Source of the DNA: Paenibacillus harenae
GTDB taxonomy: Bacteria; Bacillota; Bacilli; Paenibacillales; Paenibacillaceae
DNA: 41,501 bases
Assembly (NCBI RefSeq): GCF_030812415.1
Contig: NZ_JAUSST010000015.1
Location: forward strand, 1 to 41,501
Direction: 5' to 3'
Every line of letters begins with the position of its first letter. The stretch's first letter is position 1. A program made the translations under genes and the position numbers. The notes under the pieces were generated by a model that did no database searches, was not told the origin of the DNA, and saw only the letters and a list, made by a program, of their open reading frames with translations. Shown here in pieces: positions 1 to 7,893 of this stretch.

Positions 1-1032
1 CGGGGTTATGTCCGTCCACTCGCCCGTCATCGTATTCAGCTTCCATACCGCGCCAGTGCCGGCATCGTACGGCCCGATGGACGAGTTGTATGTTATGTAC
101 AGCATACCGTTCGTACCCAGCGTTCCGTGGTGGGGCAGGAAGCCCTGATTCGGCTGGCCCGCTACCGGCTCCCAGGTCGCACCGCCGTCGGTCGACTTAT
201 AAATGCTCGTCTGCGAATCCGCCAAGCCGACATAAATTGTCTGCGTCGCATGGCCTGCAGAGCCCGTCGAAGGATCAAAGGTGATCCATACGGGGCCGAC
301 ATTGCCGCCGAAGCTATCATTCACGTTACCGACTTGAGTGAAGCTGCTAACTTTATTCCATGTCGCTCCATAGTCCTCGCTCCTCCACAATCCGTTCCCG
401 TTGCGGGCTCCCAGATAGATAATCCGGTTATCGTTCGGATCGATCGCCAGACGTTCGCCCATGGAACGACCGGGCATGTTGCCGCCAGATTTGAATGGCA
501 ATTCTACCATCTCGAACGTTTGTCCGCGGTCCTGCGAACGAAGGATATAACCGTTCGTCGACACCCAGTCGTTCGAGTAAGTGCCGGCCAAAATATAGAG
601 GCGATTCGGATCGACAGGGTCGGTAGCCATACTCTCCACGCCAGACAGGTTCCAGTCATCCAGACTCAGCCATTCCAGCAGCTGAATCCATGTCTTTTTC
701 TCTGGGTCCCAGCGATACGCGCCCCCCATGTCCGTGCGGGCATAGATGAGATCCTTCTCTTTCTCGTTGAAAATAATGCCAGGAATGAATCCGCCGCCGA
801 CGATCTTCACCCTGCCCCAATCATAGGCTTGCGTTTTCAACGGCACGATGTCTGGCCGTACGGCCGCTGCTTCGCTCCCGATCGAATCCGCTGCGAACGC
901 CTTGTCGGGGACCGTCGTCAACGAAGGGCCCAAGCTAACCGTCAACGCGGCGGCCGTCATCAGAAGTGAAGCGGACTTACATAAGGAAATGATTTGTTTG
1001 GTAAATCCTCGCGACTTTTTCCTTGTTTTCAT
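1..1032 (-). CDS. GH74 xyloglucanase, secreted (5' part; runs off the window)
   Basis: This reading frame has no stop before base 1, so only the first 344 residues are present. Residues 1-48 form a secretion signal: a basic start, a hydrophobic stretch and a probable A-F-A cleavage site. The mature part opens with the GH74 signature Y-D-W-G-R-V-x-I-V-G-G-G (about 70-81), then A-R-T-D-M-G-G-A-Y-R-W, in which D101 matches the N-terminal catalytic Asp of the family. Repeated S-x-D-x-G-x-T-W/F motifs are the Asp-box repeats of the seven-bladed propellers. GH74 enzymes cut the beta-1,4-glucan backbone of xyloglucan outside the cell. The ATG at 1032 has AAGGAGA 9 bases upstream. The second propeller and any binding modules lie outside the window. 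The family is clear; endo versus exo action cannot be judged. Confidence 0.93.
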   Translation of the reverse strand, partial: MKTRKKSRGFTKQIISLCKSASLLMTAAALTVSLGPSLTTVPDKAFAADSIGSEAAAVRPDIVPLKTQAYDWGRVKIVGGGFIPGIIFNEKEKDLIYARTDMGGAYRWDPEKKTWIQLLEWLSLDDWNLSGVESMATDPVDPNRLYILAGTYSNDWVSTNGYILRSQDRGQTFEMVELPFKSGGNMPGRSMGERLAIDPNDNRIIYLGARNGNGLWRSEDYGATWNKVSSFTQVGNVNDSFGGNVGPVWITFDPSTGSAGHATQTIYVGLADSQTSIYKSTDGGATWEPVAGQPNQGFLPHHGTLGTNGMLYITYNSSIGPYDAGTGAVWKLNTMTGEWTDITP

Positions 1033-1102
1033 CAAGCTAGTCTCCTTCTTTAATCGTTTTCTTCATGCGCTCATGCCAATTGCCCTTGTTCAAAGCAACT
1101 CG

Positions 1103-1116
1103 TGAAAACGTTTTCA
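1103..1116 (-). promoter_or_regulatory. cre operator (CcpA site) upstream of GH74
   Basis: TGAAAACGTTTTCA is a perfect 14-bp palindrome and fits the Bacillus cre consensus TGWAANCGNTNWCA at every position. It lies 71 bp upstream of the GH74 start, in the usual promoter zone. Binding of CcpA with HPr-Ser-P here would repress the gene when a preferred sugar is present. A LacI-family local regulator could use a similar palindrome, but none is encoded in the window. No convincing -35/-10 pair was identified around it. Confidence 0.8.
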
Positions 1117-1263
1117 ATTTTCGATAATCACTCCTCTACATCTCACTATGTTTTCTTACACAACTACATTATCAACAGGTTGAATAGTAAACCTTAATTT
1201 TTTGGACATGGTATAGCATGATTTGGTCTGGTTAAATTTGGATTTATCTCAGTGAAGACGAAA

Positions 1264-1301
1264 AAGGTACCAGGGCTTGTAAGGAAGCGGCCCGGTACCT
1301 T
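1264..1301 (-). terminator. Rho-independent terminator
   Basis: AAGGTACC plus GGGC pairs with GCCC plus GGTACCTT (one A bulged at 1272) around a 13-base loop. On the minus strand five T residues follow at once. It begins 5 bases after the stop of the decayed reading frame at 1306-1482. It would also end transcripts from the GH2 gene at 1613. The palindromic arms could work weakly on the plus strand too. Confidence 0.75.
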
Positions 1302-1305
1302 ATTG

Positions 1306-1482
1306 TTATCTAGCCTTTTCTAAGCTTCTTGTAATGAAGCGTTCTCCGAAGTCCTACTGAATCGCCGCTTCTGCTGTGTCGTAAGGCTCTGTGGCGCAAA
1401 GTCGCTGCCCTGTAAAATATCGTTTCACAACGGAAAATGCCAGCTTCGGCCGGCAGTACCGGTCGATCCCTTTGCTATATAA
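1306..1482 (-). pseudogene. Remnant of an unidentified gene 3' end
   Basis: A minus-strand frame reads L-Y-S-K-G-I-D-R-Y-C-R-P-K, then V-V-K-R-Y-F-T-G-Q and E-P-Y-D-T-A-E-A-A-I-Q, a TAG stop, D-F-G-E-R-F-I-T-R-S-L-E-K-A-R and a final TAA. That TAA is 5 bases before a strong terminator, as for a true gene end. The protein-like composition on both sides of the single in-frame TAG suggests the tail of a decayed gene downstream of GH2. I do not recognise the family. The alternative is chance coding in a 300-base intergenic stretch. Confidence 0.35.
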
Positions 1483-1612
1483 GCTAATTCGGATTATAAA
1501 ACACAACATAAGATTGAACATTGATTTTCAGGTCATCCAATAGCATGATTTAGCCATTTGCATTTCAGACGGCGCTTGAGCCATAGGAACACCTCTAAAT
1601 TTGGCGAGCTGT

Positions 1613-4600
1613 TTAATCAATGATTTCTAAAGCGATCTTGTACACATAGATGCCCTTTTTGATTTTATATTCATCGTGAATATTTTTGGTCCAGCCGTTG
1701 TCTCCCCCAAGACCTGCATGTTTGTGATCGACATGAAGGAATACGGAATCGGAGGTGCCAAGCTCGTCTTCATAAGCAGCCTTGTCATACTGCTGGATGC
1801 TGTGGTGATGAATATCAAAGTGAAAGTGGCCCGCCGCTGTAACTTTGACCTTGCGATCATCCGCGGACACGACTAAATAACGGACATCTTCCTTGCCCCC
1901 GCATTCAACCGGCACAATGTAGGGAACATGTTGTTCTTGGACAGAGCTTTCATATATCCCGACAAAGGCAGCCGTTTTACGGTCCGCATAGTTTTCCCAT
2001 GGCCCTCGGCCATACCATTCAATATTCTTCCAGGCATCTGAGAAGGTAAAACTCAGACCGATTCTCGGCAAGGTTTCGACATTGGCATTATTTACGACAG
2101 TGTTGGCTATTTCAATGCCTTTACCGCCAATCGCATAGTCGGTTCGCGTTTCAATGCAACCATTATACATAGCATGTACCTGAATAATGACGGAAGCAGC
2201 AGCCGCATATACCCGGATACGCTTGATCTCTTTCCGATTGGAGTCCAGCCCGAGGCTTCTCCAATCCTCCGCATAGTTTATTGTCTGGCCTTGTACGCCG
2301 ACGTCTATTCCCGTTGGCGGGCGATAGAAATGGTTAGCTCCGCCCGTAAAGTAGTCCTGGTTACTATATCTCACGGTAATGAACTCTGCCGTTTCTTTCG
2401 AGAAGACCACGTTCGTATTTTCATTATAAATATGAATGCGATCAGCGTCTTCTTCATAAACCAGGTTCCCGCTTTCAATATCTCCGGTATGCACTTCATA
2501 AACGGAATCATTCAACTCGAGCTGGCATGCGTAAATACAGGTACCCTTATTGGCATAAAATGTGTCCTCGTTCAAATAAGCGTAAAAATTCAGAAACGCT
2601 TCTCCAGAGACTTTGGTTGAATCGTAGGGTGCTTGAACACTGTCCATAGATCCGGCCGGCGTGTTTAATATGGGCAATGTACCATTCTCGATTACCTTCC
2701 CGTCGCAAACAAGCTCCCAACCGATGTTCAGGTGACTTAAGTCTCGATGCAAATAATGATTATAAATACGATAGCTTTTGTTACCCGAAGCATGAAACTG
2801 CCGGTCAAAGCAATCGATTTGGACGGGAGCCTGAACATATTTGATCTCGTTGGCAGCCGGTTTCGGCGTTAAGTCCGGAAATACAATGCCATTCAGGCAC
2901 ATATCGGGCGCGGGATCCAAAATCTCTTCTTGAAAGGCGCCGCCATAAACGTATTTTTTGTTCCCGGATTCATCATGCTTGACAAGCGCTTTATCCTGGA
3001 AATCCCAAATAAAACCGCCCTGAAAGCGCGGGAATGCATGAATGAGGTCCCAAAACTCCTTGAAATTCCCGTTGCTGTTGCTTTTCGCGTACGCATATTC
3101 GCACATGATAAACGGCCGCAAGTCTTCGCAGTTGGCCATGCAGTCCAGTATCCAATCCTTCTGAGGATACATGGGCGCCACGATATCGGAAATATTGGCC
3201 GGAGGATGCAAGGACTCATATTGGACATATCTCGTTTTATCATATTCCTTAATCCAGCCGTACATGGCAGCATGGTTCGCTCCGTAACCGGATTCATTTC
3301 CCAGGGACCACAGAATGATCGAGGGATGATTCTTATCTCTCAATACCATCCGCGCCGCACGTTCCATATAAGCATGCGTCCATTCCGAAGATGCGCTCAA
3401 CTGGCCGCCGATGCCATGAGTCTCAATATTGGCCTCATCCACGACATAAATGCCCAGCTCATCACAGAGGTCGTACCATTCGACCGCATGCGGATAGTGA
3501 CTCGTCCTAACCGCATTGATATTTAGCGACTTCATCATCTTGATCTGCTCGCGCATATACTCCGTCGACACCACGCGCCCCGTTTCGGGACAAAACGCAT
3601 GAAGATTGGTTCCGCGGATGATAAGCCGTTTGCCGTTTATTTTCAATATCCCGTTTTTATCGATGCTAACTTCGCGGAAGCCGACATTCGCGCTCTCGAT
3701 GTCAACGACATTTCCGTCAGGGTCGATCATTTCCAATACCAATCGATAGAGGTAAGGAATTTCATCGCTCCACAATTCGGGATTCTTAATGGGTTGTTTG
3801 ACCTTCGCCACAAAAGTCTCTTGCAGGTAGGATCTGTAATCCGCAAACTTAGCCGTTTCAAATTGCGTAACCAAATTACGATCGTGATCAAAAAGAGACA
3901 GGCGCACATAAGCTTCCCCGTAACAGCTCGCCTGATTATTCGGATAAACCGTCACGGCTAATTCGGCATTGTCGTATTGACCCGAGAATAACGTTTCGAT
4001 TTTATAATCATGAATGCGCATTCGCGGTTTTGCATAAATCAGTACATCTCTGTATATCCCCGATAGATGCCAGTAGTCCTGATCCTCCAGATAAGTTCCG
4101 GCTCCGAACCGCATTACCTGTACGGCTAAATGATTCTGTCCTCTTTGGATGAAATCCGTAATATCGAAAGATGCGTTAAGCTTGCTGTCCGTCGAAAAAC
4201 CGACAAGCTTTCCGTTTAACCACAAATTAAAACAAGATTCCACGCCGGCAAAATCGATAAATAGATCGCGGTCGTGAAAATGCTCGGGAATTTCGAACGT
4301 GAGGACATAACATCCGGTGAGGTTATCCTCCGGCACATAAGGCGGATTCAAAACAAATTCATCTTTCTTCAGTTGAATTTCATGATGGGAGTCCTGCCAT
4401 TTCCGTGCAAAGGGATACACTGAGTTGGTGTATACAGGTTTTCCGTATCCGGACAGCTCCCAGTTGGAAGGAACCGGGATGTTGTCCCAACGGGATACAT
4501 CATATTCAGGATGATAGAACTCATCGGTTACAACATCCGGAGACGAAAACAGCTTAAATTTCCACGAGCCGTTTAAGCATTGGACGTATTGGGACTTTCT

Positions 4601-4714
4601 GCGATCGCCGCTTAGCGCTTGTTCCACCGTTTCGTATACGCCGTACGGTTCATGCATGGGATAACGGTTCTGTTGCGTGACGCTCGGATTCTCCCAATCT
4701 CTGTTTGGCTTCAT
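1613..4714 (-). CDS. GH2 beta-galactosidase-like enzyme, cytoplasmic
   Basis: At 1033 residues it has the full LacZ length and no signal peptide. The N-terminal jelly roll covers about 40-230 (D-W-E-N-P, P-V-Y-T-N, T-G-C-Y). The barrel follows with R-T-S-H-Y-P (403-408), V-V-D-E-A-N-I-E-T-H, L-G-N-E-S-G (acid/base E474), M-C-E-Y (nucleophile E539) and Q-G-G-F-I-W-D. The last ~270 residues look like the bgal small-chain domain. Two sugar-site positions differ from LacZ: the W-S-D-G-S-Y loop carrying Asp201 is F-G-A-G-T-Y here (A205), and N-R-H-E-H-H is N-L-H-A-F-C. The exact substrate is therefore open. The ATG at 4714 is preceded by AGGGGGAT about 13 bases away, a long spacing, but D-W-E-N-P near the N-terminus fits the family start. 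It lies downstream of the GH5 gene, separated by that gene's terminator. Confidence 0.9.
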   Translation of the reverse strand: MKPNRDWENPSVTQQNRYPMHEPYGVYETVEQALSGDRRKSQYVQCLNGSWKFKLFSSPDVVTDEFYHPEYDVSRWDNIPVPSNWELSGYGKPVYTNSVYPFARKWQDSHHEIQLKKDEFVLNPPYVPEDNLTGCYVLTFEIPEHFHDRDLFIDFAGVESCFNLWLNGKLVGFSTDSKLNASFDITDFIQRGQNHLAVQVMRFGAGTYLEDQDYWHLSGIYRDVLIYAKPRMRIHDYKIETLFSGQYDNAELAVTVYPNNQASCYGEAYVRLSLFDHDRNLVTQFETAKFADYRSYLQETFVAKVKQPIKNPELWSDEIPYLYRLVLEMIDPDGNVVDIESANVGFREVSIDKNGILKINGKRLIIRGTNLHAFCPETGRVVSTEYMREQIKMMKSLNINAVRTSHYPHAVEWYDLCDELGIYVVDEANIETHGIGGQLSASSEWTHAYMERAARMVLRDKNHPSIILWSLGNESGYGANHAAMYGWIKEYDKTRYVQYESLHPPANISDIVAPMYPQKDWILDCMANCEDLRPFIMCEYAYAKSNSNGNFKEFWDLIHAFPRFQGGFIWDFQDKALVKHDESGNKKYVYGGAFQEEILDPAPDMCLNGIVFPDLTPKPAANEIKYVQAPVQIDCFDRQFHASGNKSYRIYNHYLHRDLSHLNIGWELVCDGKVIENGTLPILNTPAGSMDSVQAPYDSTKVSGEAFLNFYAYLNEDTFYANKGTCIYACQLELNDSVYEVHTGDIESGNLVYEEDADRIHIYNENTNVVFSKETAEFITVRYSNQDYFTGGANHFYRPPTGIDVGVQGQTINYAEDWRSLGLDSNRKEIKRIRVYAAAASVIIQVHAMYNGCIETRTDYAIGGKGIEIANTVVNNANVETLPRIGLSFTFSDAWKNIEWYGRGPWENYADRKTAAFVGIYESSVQEQHVPYIVPVECGGKEDVRYLVVSADDRKVKVTAAGHFHFDIHHHSIQQYDKAAYEDELGTSDSVFLHVDHKHAGLGGDNGWTKNIHDEYKIKKGIYVYKIALEIID

Positions 4715-5048
4715 ACGTTTCGACTCATCCCCCTATTAATTATTGTTCTAATTGGTTGTACCTTGAAATCGATACCTCTACAATAATAGGGCATGTGATT
4801 TCATTGAAAATGTTACGTTTGGTAATTCATTTATCCATTTTGGTAGGTGAAGCGACGATATGAATGGCAACGATATAAAGGAAAACGATGTCATATACCG
4901 GTGTATCGGCGACGATTTCGACCGTGCTACCCTGTCTATCATTACCTGAAATCGTTTTACGAGCGATTTTGTTTTTGATTTCGCCGCCTTGTTAAACAGC
5001 CTAACAGGTTGAACTATAGTTTTGCATAATAAGACGTCGGGTCAAACA
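4715..5048. other. Intergenic region with no gene, likely GH2 promoter zone
   Basis: No coding frame is supported here. On the minus strand a TATTAT near 4778-4783 could serve as a -10 box for the GH2 gene, but I see no good -35. TGAAATCGTTTTAC at 4947-4960 matches 12 of 14 cre positions but fails at the last two, so it is only a weak candidate operator. Tracts rich in GAT/ATC (4855-4930) give no clear hairpin. Confidence 0.3.
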
Positions 5049-5073
5049 AAACCGTCACATCATGTGACGGTTT
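5049..5073 (-). terminator. Terminator of the GH5 gene
   Basis: AAACCGTCACA and TGTGACGGTTT form a perfect 11-bp stem with a three-base loop. On the minus strand it is followed by TTTTGTTTG. It begins 10 bases after the GH5 stop codon, so GH5 and the downstream GH2 are probably separate transcripts or joined only by read-through. Confidence 0.85.
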
Positions 5074-5082
5074 CGTAATTTT

Positions 5083-6210
5083 CTATCGCTTGAGAGCCAT
5101 AAGCTGCTCAAGCAGCACCTTATCATTCATTTCATTGGTATATCGGTTGTAAAGTACATCTGTAACATCCCATAAAACCGGGGTAATGCCTCGGGAAGAA
5201 GCAGCCTTGGCCACCGACGTAAGATAGAGCCTTATCATTTCTGGTGTCTTATTTTTTGTAGCTACACCAAACTCCCCCATGATAACGGGGATGCCTTTGT
5301 CGATGAAATGTGTTTTCACCAGATCCATGAGTCTGTTTAGCTCGGCGAAGTCTTCATCCGTTCCCCATTCCGCACGCGCTTTTCCCCATTCCACATCCTC
5401 ATCTATGATGGCGAATGTTGGAGGCGTGTAATAATGGATCGATACCGCACAGCGATTTTGGGGGTCGGTGGGCATCTTATACAGTTTATCAACGCTCCTC
5501 TCGATGTCCGTTGTATAGCCGGCAATCAACAGGTGGCGTCGTTTATTGTTGCCTCCGGAACCGCGCACAATATCTACAAATGTCTGATTGATCTCATTCA
5601 GCAGCGCATAAGCTTTTTCTTTATTGGTATCATCGCTGCCGTAGACATTCCATAAATCAGGCCATACACCTTCTTCATTGAAAGACTCGAGCATCAGATG
5701 ATCGTCATAGTTTTTAAACGAATCCGCAACCTGCGTCCATATGCGTGTATATTTGTACATGGATTCTTTTGTTTCTGTCGGTATTTTCTCAAACAAGCTG
5801 TCCGAGTGAATATTCAGAATAACATACATACCGCTACCCAGCGCCCAATCCACAACTTCTTTTACCCGGGCCATATAGTCAGGATTGATCGTGTAATCCT
5901 CGCCCATCATATTGGACCACGTTACGGGAATTCGAAGGACGCCAAAGCCTTCGCTGGCATAACCTTTAATCATTTCCTCCGTAATAATGGGACTGCCCCA
6001 GGCAGTTTCATAACTTATAACGCTTCTGCCACTTATCCAGTCGCCTCTTGATTCTAACGTGTTGCCCAAATTAATGCCGATTCCCATTTCTTTGACAAGC
6101 TCCATTGTTGTGATCTCACGCATTGGCGCACCTTTTTCATCGTTGGAACAAGCTGCTAACATTGAAAGCGCTGTAATTAATAGGATGGTTAAGATCAATT
6201 TCTTGTTCAT
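5083..6210 (-). CDS. GH5 endo-beta-1,4-glucanase lipoprotein (GH5_4-like)
   Basis: At 375 residues this is a single-domain GH5 enzyme with a lipoprotein signal (L-A-A-C, lipidated C21), so it should be tethered on the outer face of the membrane. The barrel begins with G-I-G-I-N-L-G-N-T-L-E (43-53). It continues with V-L-R-I-P-V-T-W (91-98), Y-V-I-L-N-I-H-S-D (129-137), F-N-E-E-G with acid/base E179, S-I-H-Y-Y (H259), I-M-G-E-F-G with nucleophile E313, and L-W-D (W346). The N-L-G-N-T-L-E plus E-T-A-W-G-x-P pattern is typical of subfamily 4, which contains xyloglucanases, lichenases and endoglucanases. A Ser replaces the second His of the usual N-I-H-H. The start has GGGGAG 7 bases upstream. 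It is divergent from the AraC regulator, its probable controller. Confidence 0.9.
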   Translation of the reverse strand: MNKKLILTILLITALSMLAACSNDEKGAPMREITTMELVKEMGIGINLGNTLESRGDWISGRSVISYETAWGSPIITEEMIKGYASEGFGVLRIPVTWSNMMGEDYTINPDYMARVKEVVDWALGSGMYVILNIHSDSLFEKIPTETKESMYKYTRIWTQVADSFKNYDDHLMLESFNEEGVWPDLWNVYGSDDTNKEKAYALLNEINQTFVDIVRGSGGNNKRRHLLIAGYTTDIERSVDKLYKMPTDPQNRCAVSIHYYTPPTFAIIDEDVEWGKARAEWGTDEDFAELNRLMDLVKTHFIDKGIPVIMGEFGVATKNKTPEMIRLYLTSVAKAASSRGITPVLWDVTDVLYNRYTNEMNDKVLLEQLMALKR

Positions 6211-6242
6211 TTGTTCTCCCCTTTTTGATCCATTTTTTAAAA

Positions 6243-6248
6243 ATTATA
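6243..6248 (-). promoter_or_regulatory. Candidate -10 box of the GH5 promoter
   Basis: TATAAT on the minus strand lies 33 bp upstream of the GH5 ATG and would give a leader of about 26 bases. No hexamer 16-18 bp upstream resembles TTGACA, which would suit a promoter that needs an activator. The assignment rests on position and one perfect hexamer. Confidence 0.4.
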
Positions 6249-6289
6249 ATATACGTCGTTACTAAGTCCGATAGCTAAATGCGCAAGAT

Positions 6290-6299
6290 ATGATATCAT
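6290..6299. promoter_or_regulatory. Candidate operator between GH5 and the AraC gene
   Basis: ATGATATCAT is a 10-bp palindrome about 42 bp upstream of the candidate GH5 -10 box, in the 206-bp divergent intergenic region. AraC-type activators often bind in this range. Their sites are usually direct repeats, so the palindrome could be incidental. Confidence 0.25.
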
Positions 6300-6416
6300 T
6301 TTCTGCAAATATATGAATTCAAAGTGCCTGTCATTGTTGCTTTTCACCAACTCGTCATAGCGGAACGTGCAAATCGATGATATGCTAAATATATAGTATG
6401 AAAGGAAGCAGTTTTC

Positions 6417-7208
6417 ATGGAATTACACGTGATCGGATATAATCATTCCCATGACAAAACCTTTGCGATCGATCGCCCAAAAGGCATTGGCAGCAGTTGG
6501 ATTCTATTACTGATCAAAACGCCTGCCGTCTTTATGCAAAACGGTAAAGAAGTGATCACGAAGGAAAATTCCTTTATTCTGTATACCAGCGATGCTCCCC
6601 AGCAATATCGTACATATGGTGATAAGTACGTGGACGACTGGTTCTATTTCAGTGTAGACAACGATGATAAGGAATTTATCGGCAAACTTAATATCCCCTA
6701 TAACACGGTTACGTGGCTAGGGGATATTTCTGAGATATCGTCAATTGTACAGAAAATGACTTATGAATTTTATACGGCGGGTCCTCACAGTATAGATGCT
6801 ATCAAGCATTATTTGAATATTTTCTTTATTAAGCTCAGCCGCAAACTTCATATGGGGCTTCACTTTCCTTCGGTAAAGGCTTCTGCAAAATATGAAGGTA
6901 TGATTAACGTTCGTATCCGTATTCGCAGCAACCCTGTGTCAATCCCCTCTGTCAAAGAATTGGCTAATGAAATATCCATGAGCTTGTCGAGTTTCCAGCA
7001 CACCTACCAAAAAATGTTCGGAGTCAATGTTATGACCGACATTATTAATAGCCGCCTTCAGTGTGCAAAGGCACTGCTGGCAACAACAGATTTAACGCTG
7101 GACTCGATTGCTGCGCAAAGCGGATACAGCAATGCCTTCCATCTTATGAGACAGTTTAAAGCGAAATTCGGGCTTACACCGACAGAATACAGGAAGCAGA
7201 ACAAATGA
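6417..7208 (+). CDS. AraC-family transcriptional regulator
   Basis: The 263-residue protein has the common AraC layout. Residues 1-150 form a cupin-like sugar-sensing domain (E-x-S-F-I-L-Y, P-x-x-Y-R-T-Y-G, W-F-Y-F). Residues 165-260 carry two helix-turn-helix motifs: V-K-E-L-A-N-E-I-S-M-S-L-S-S-F-Q, then L-D-S-I-A-A-Q-S-G-Y-S-N-A-F-H-L-M-R-Q-F-K, ending G-L-T-P-T-E-Y-R-K. The ATG has GAAAGGAAG 8 bases upstream. It is the only plus-strand gene in the window. It faces away from GH5, which suggests it activates the GH5 and GH2 genes in response to a sugar ligand. The ligand cannot be told from sequence. Confidence 0.93.
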   Translation: MELHVIGYNHSHDKTFAIDRPKGIGSSWILLLIKTPAVFMQNGKEVITKENSFILYTSDAPQQYRTYGDKYVDDWFYFSVDNDDKEFIGKLNIPYNTVTWLGDISEISSIVQKMTYEFYTAGPHSIDAIKHYLNIFFIKLSRKLHMGLHFPSVKASAKYEGMINVRIRIRSNPVSIPSVKELANEISMSLSSFQHTYQKMFGVNVMTDIINSRLQCAKALLATTDLTLDSIAAQSGYSNAFHLMRQFKAKFGLTPTEYRKQNK

Positions 7209-7209
7209 A

Positions 7210-7234
7210 CCCCGTCAATTCGACGGGGCTTTGG
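7210..7234 (+). terminator. Terminator of the AraC gene
   Basis: CCCCGTC and GACGGGG form a 7-bp stem with loop AATTC directly after the AraC stop codon, followed by CTTTGGTTT. The tract is T-rich but interrupted, so strength is moderate. Confidence 0.7.
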
Positions 7235-7316
7235 TTTGATCCGATCCTGATCAATAATCCAATTTGGATTCAGCACCAAGCAATTGATTACTCGCCCGGC
7301 GCGGCGGCGCAGGTTC

Positions 7317-7737
7317 TTACCGCAAGATTTCTAAATAAGGCAACGACCACTTACGATATGTGGCGTACCTAGCTGGCCGAAACCTCTGCCTGCATAATAA
7401 GGATCTCAAGCAAACAAACGCCTTGAACGCCGTATTCCACGGCTCGTCCCCTGCTCTAACATTGATCGCGCATATTGTCCAGATCGGCCAGCGACATGGC
7501 AATGCCCGGATGATGGATCGTCGCCGATACCGTGTTCCCGTTTGCATCCGTATAAGGAGCATTTACATCGGCTCTTACCGCCTGCGGCTTGTAAGAAGTA
7601 ATCAGCTGCGAACAGCCGCATTCGCTATTTCGATGCCTCAAGACCTGTAAAAGTCATGGCTAAAGCTAAAGTAAAACAAAGAATACTGGAAATAACCTTC
7701 TTAGTAAGCGCTCTCATTTGCGAAATGTCCAAATCAT
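7317..7737 (-). pseudogene. Decayed 5' end of an alginate-lyase-like secreted protein gene
   Basis: On the minus strand AGGAGG (just above 7737) is followed by a signal peptide from the ATG at 7717: M-R-A-L-T-K-K, a hydrophobic run and T-G-L-E-A, then TAG. A second frame continues with S-Y-K-P-Q-A-V-R-A-D-V, D-A-N-G-N-T and H-H-P-G-I-A-M-S-L-A-D-L-D-N-M-R-D-Q. After one extra T a third frame gives V-R-A-G-D-E-P-W-N-T-A-F-K-A-F, and the next part again needs another frame (D-P-Y-Y-A-G-R-G-F). The order H-P-G-I, L-x-D-L-D-x-M, G-x-x-P-W is what I know from the N-terminus of alginate-lyase-family proteins. At least three frame breaks and the missing ~90% show it is dead. It sits between the AraC gene and the giant surface-protein gene. 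Confidence 0.75.
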
Positions 7738-7813
7738 TTTCCTCCTTTTTTTTGAACATTCATAGCCTGTGTTTCAGCATAACCCCCCACATAGCTCTTA
7801 CAGCTTAATGAAG

Positions 7814-7850
7814 AGAGGCCCCTAACCTCAAAATCGAGATCGGGGCCTCT
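7814..7850 (-). terminator. Terminator of the giant surface-protein gene
   Basis: AGAGGCCCC and GGGGCCTCT form a perfect 9-bp GC-rich stem with a 19-base loop, 44 bp after the stop of the 2331-residue protein. The minus-strand tail (CTTCATT) is poor in T. It may act as a terminator or as a 3' stability hairpin at the end of the operon. Confidence 0.65.
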
Positions 7851-7893
7851 GATCATGCTTTCGCCAGATGCCACCTGCGAAATTCCGTTTGAG

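Noticed and set aside
127..969. 280-codon plus-strand open frame
   Set aside because: It is antisense to the GH74 gene, whose minus-strand translation shows a signal peptide and clear family motifs.
1301..1612. Transposase remnant
   Set aside because: I looked for IS3, IS4 or IS110 motifs and flanking inverted repeats and saw none, so I describe only an unidentified gene remnant.
4947..4960. cre-like sequence upstream of GH2
   Set aside because: TGAAATCGTTTTAC fails at both bases of the conserved final CA, and there is no mapped promoter next to it. Too weak to list as an operator.
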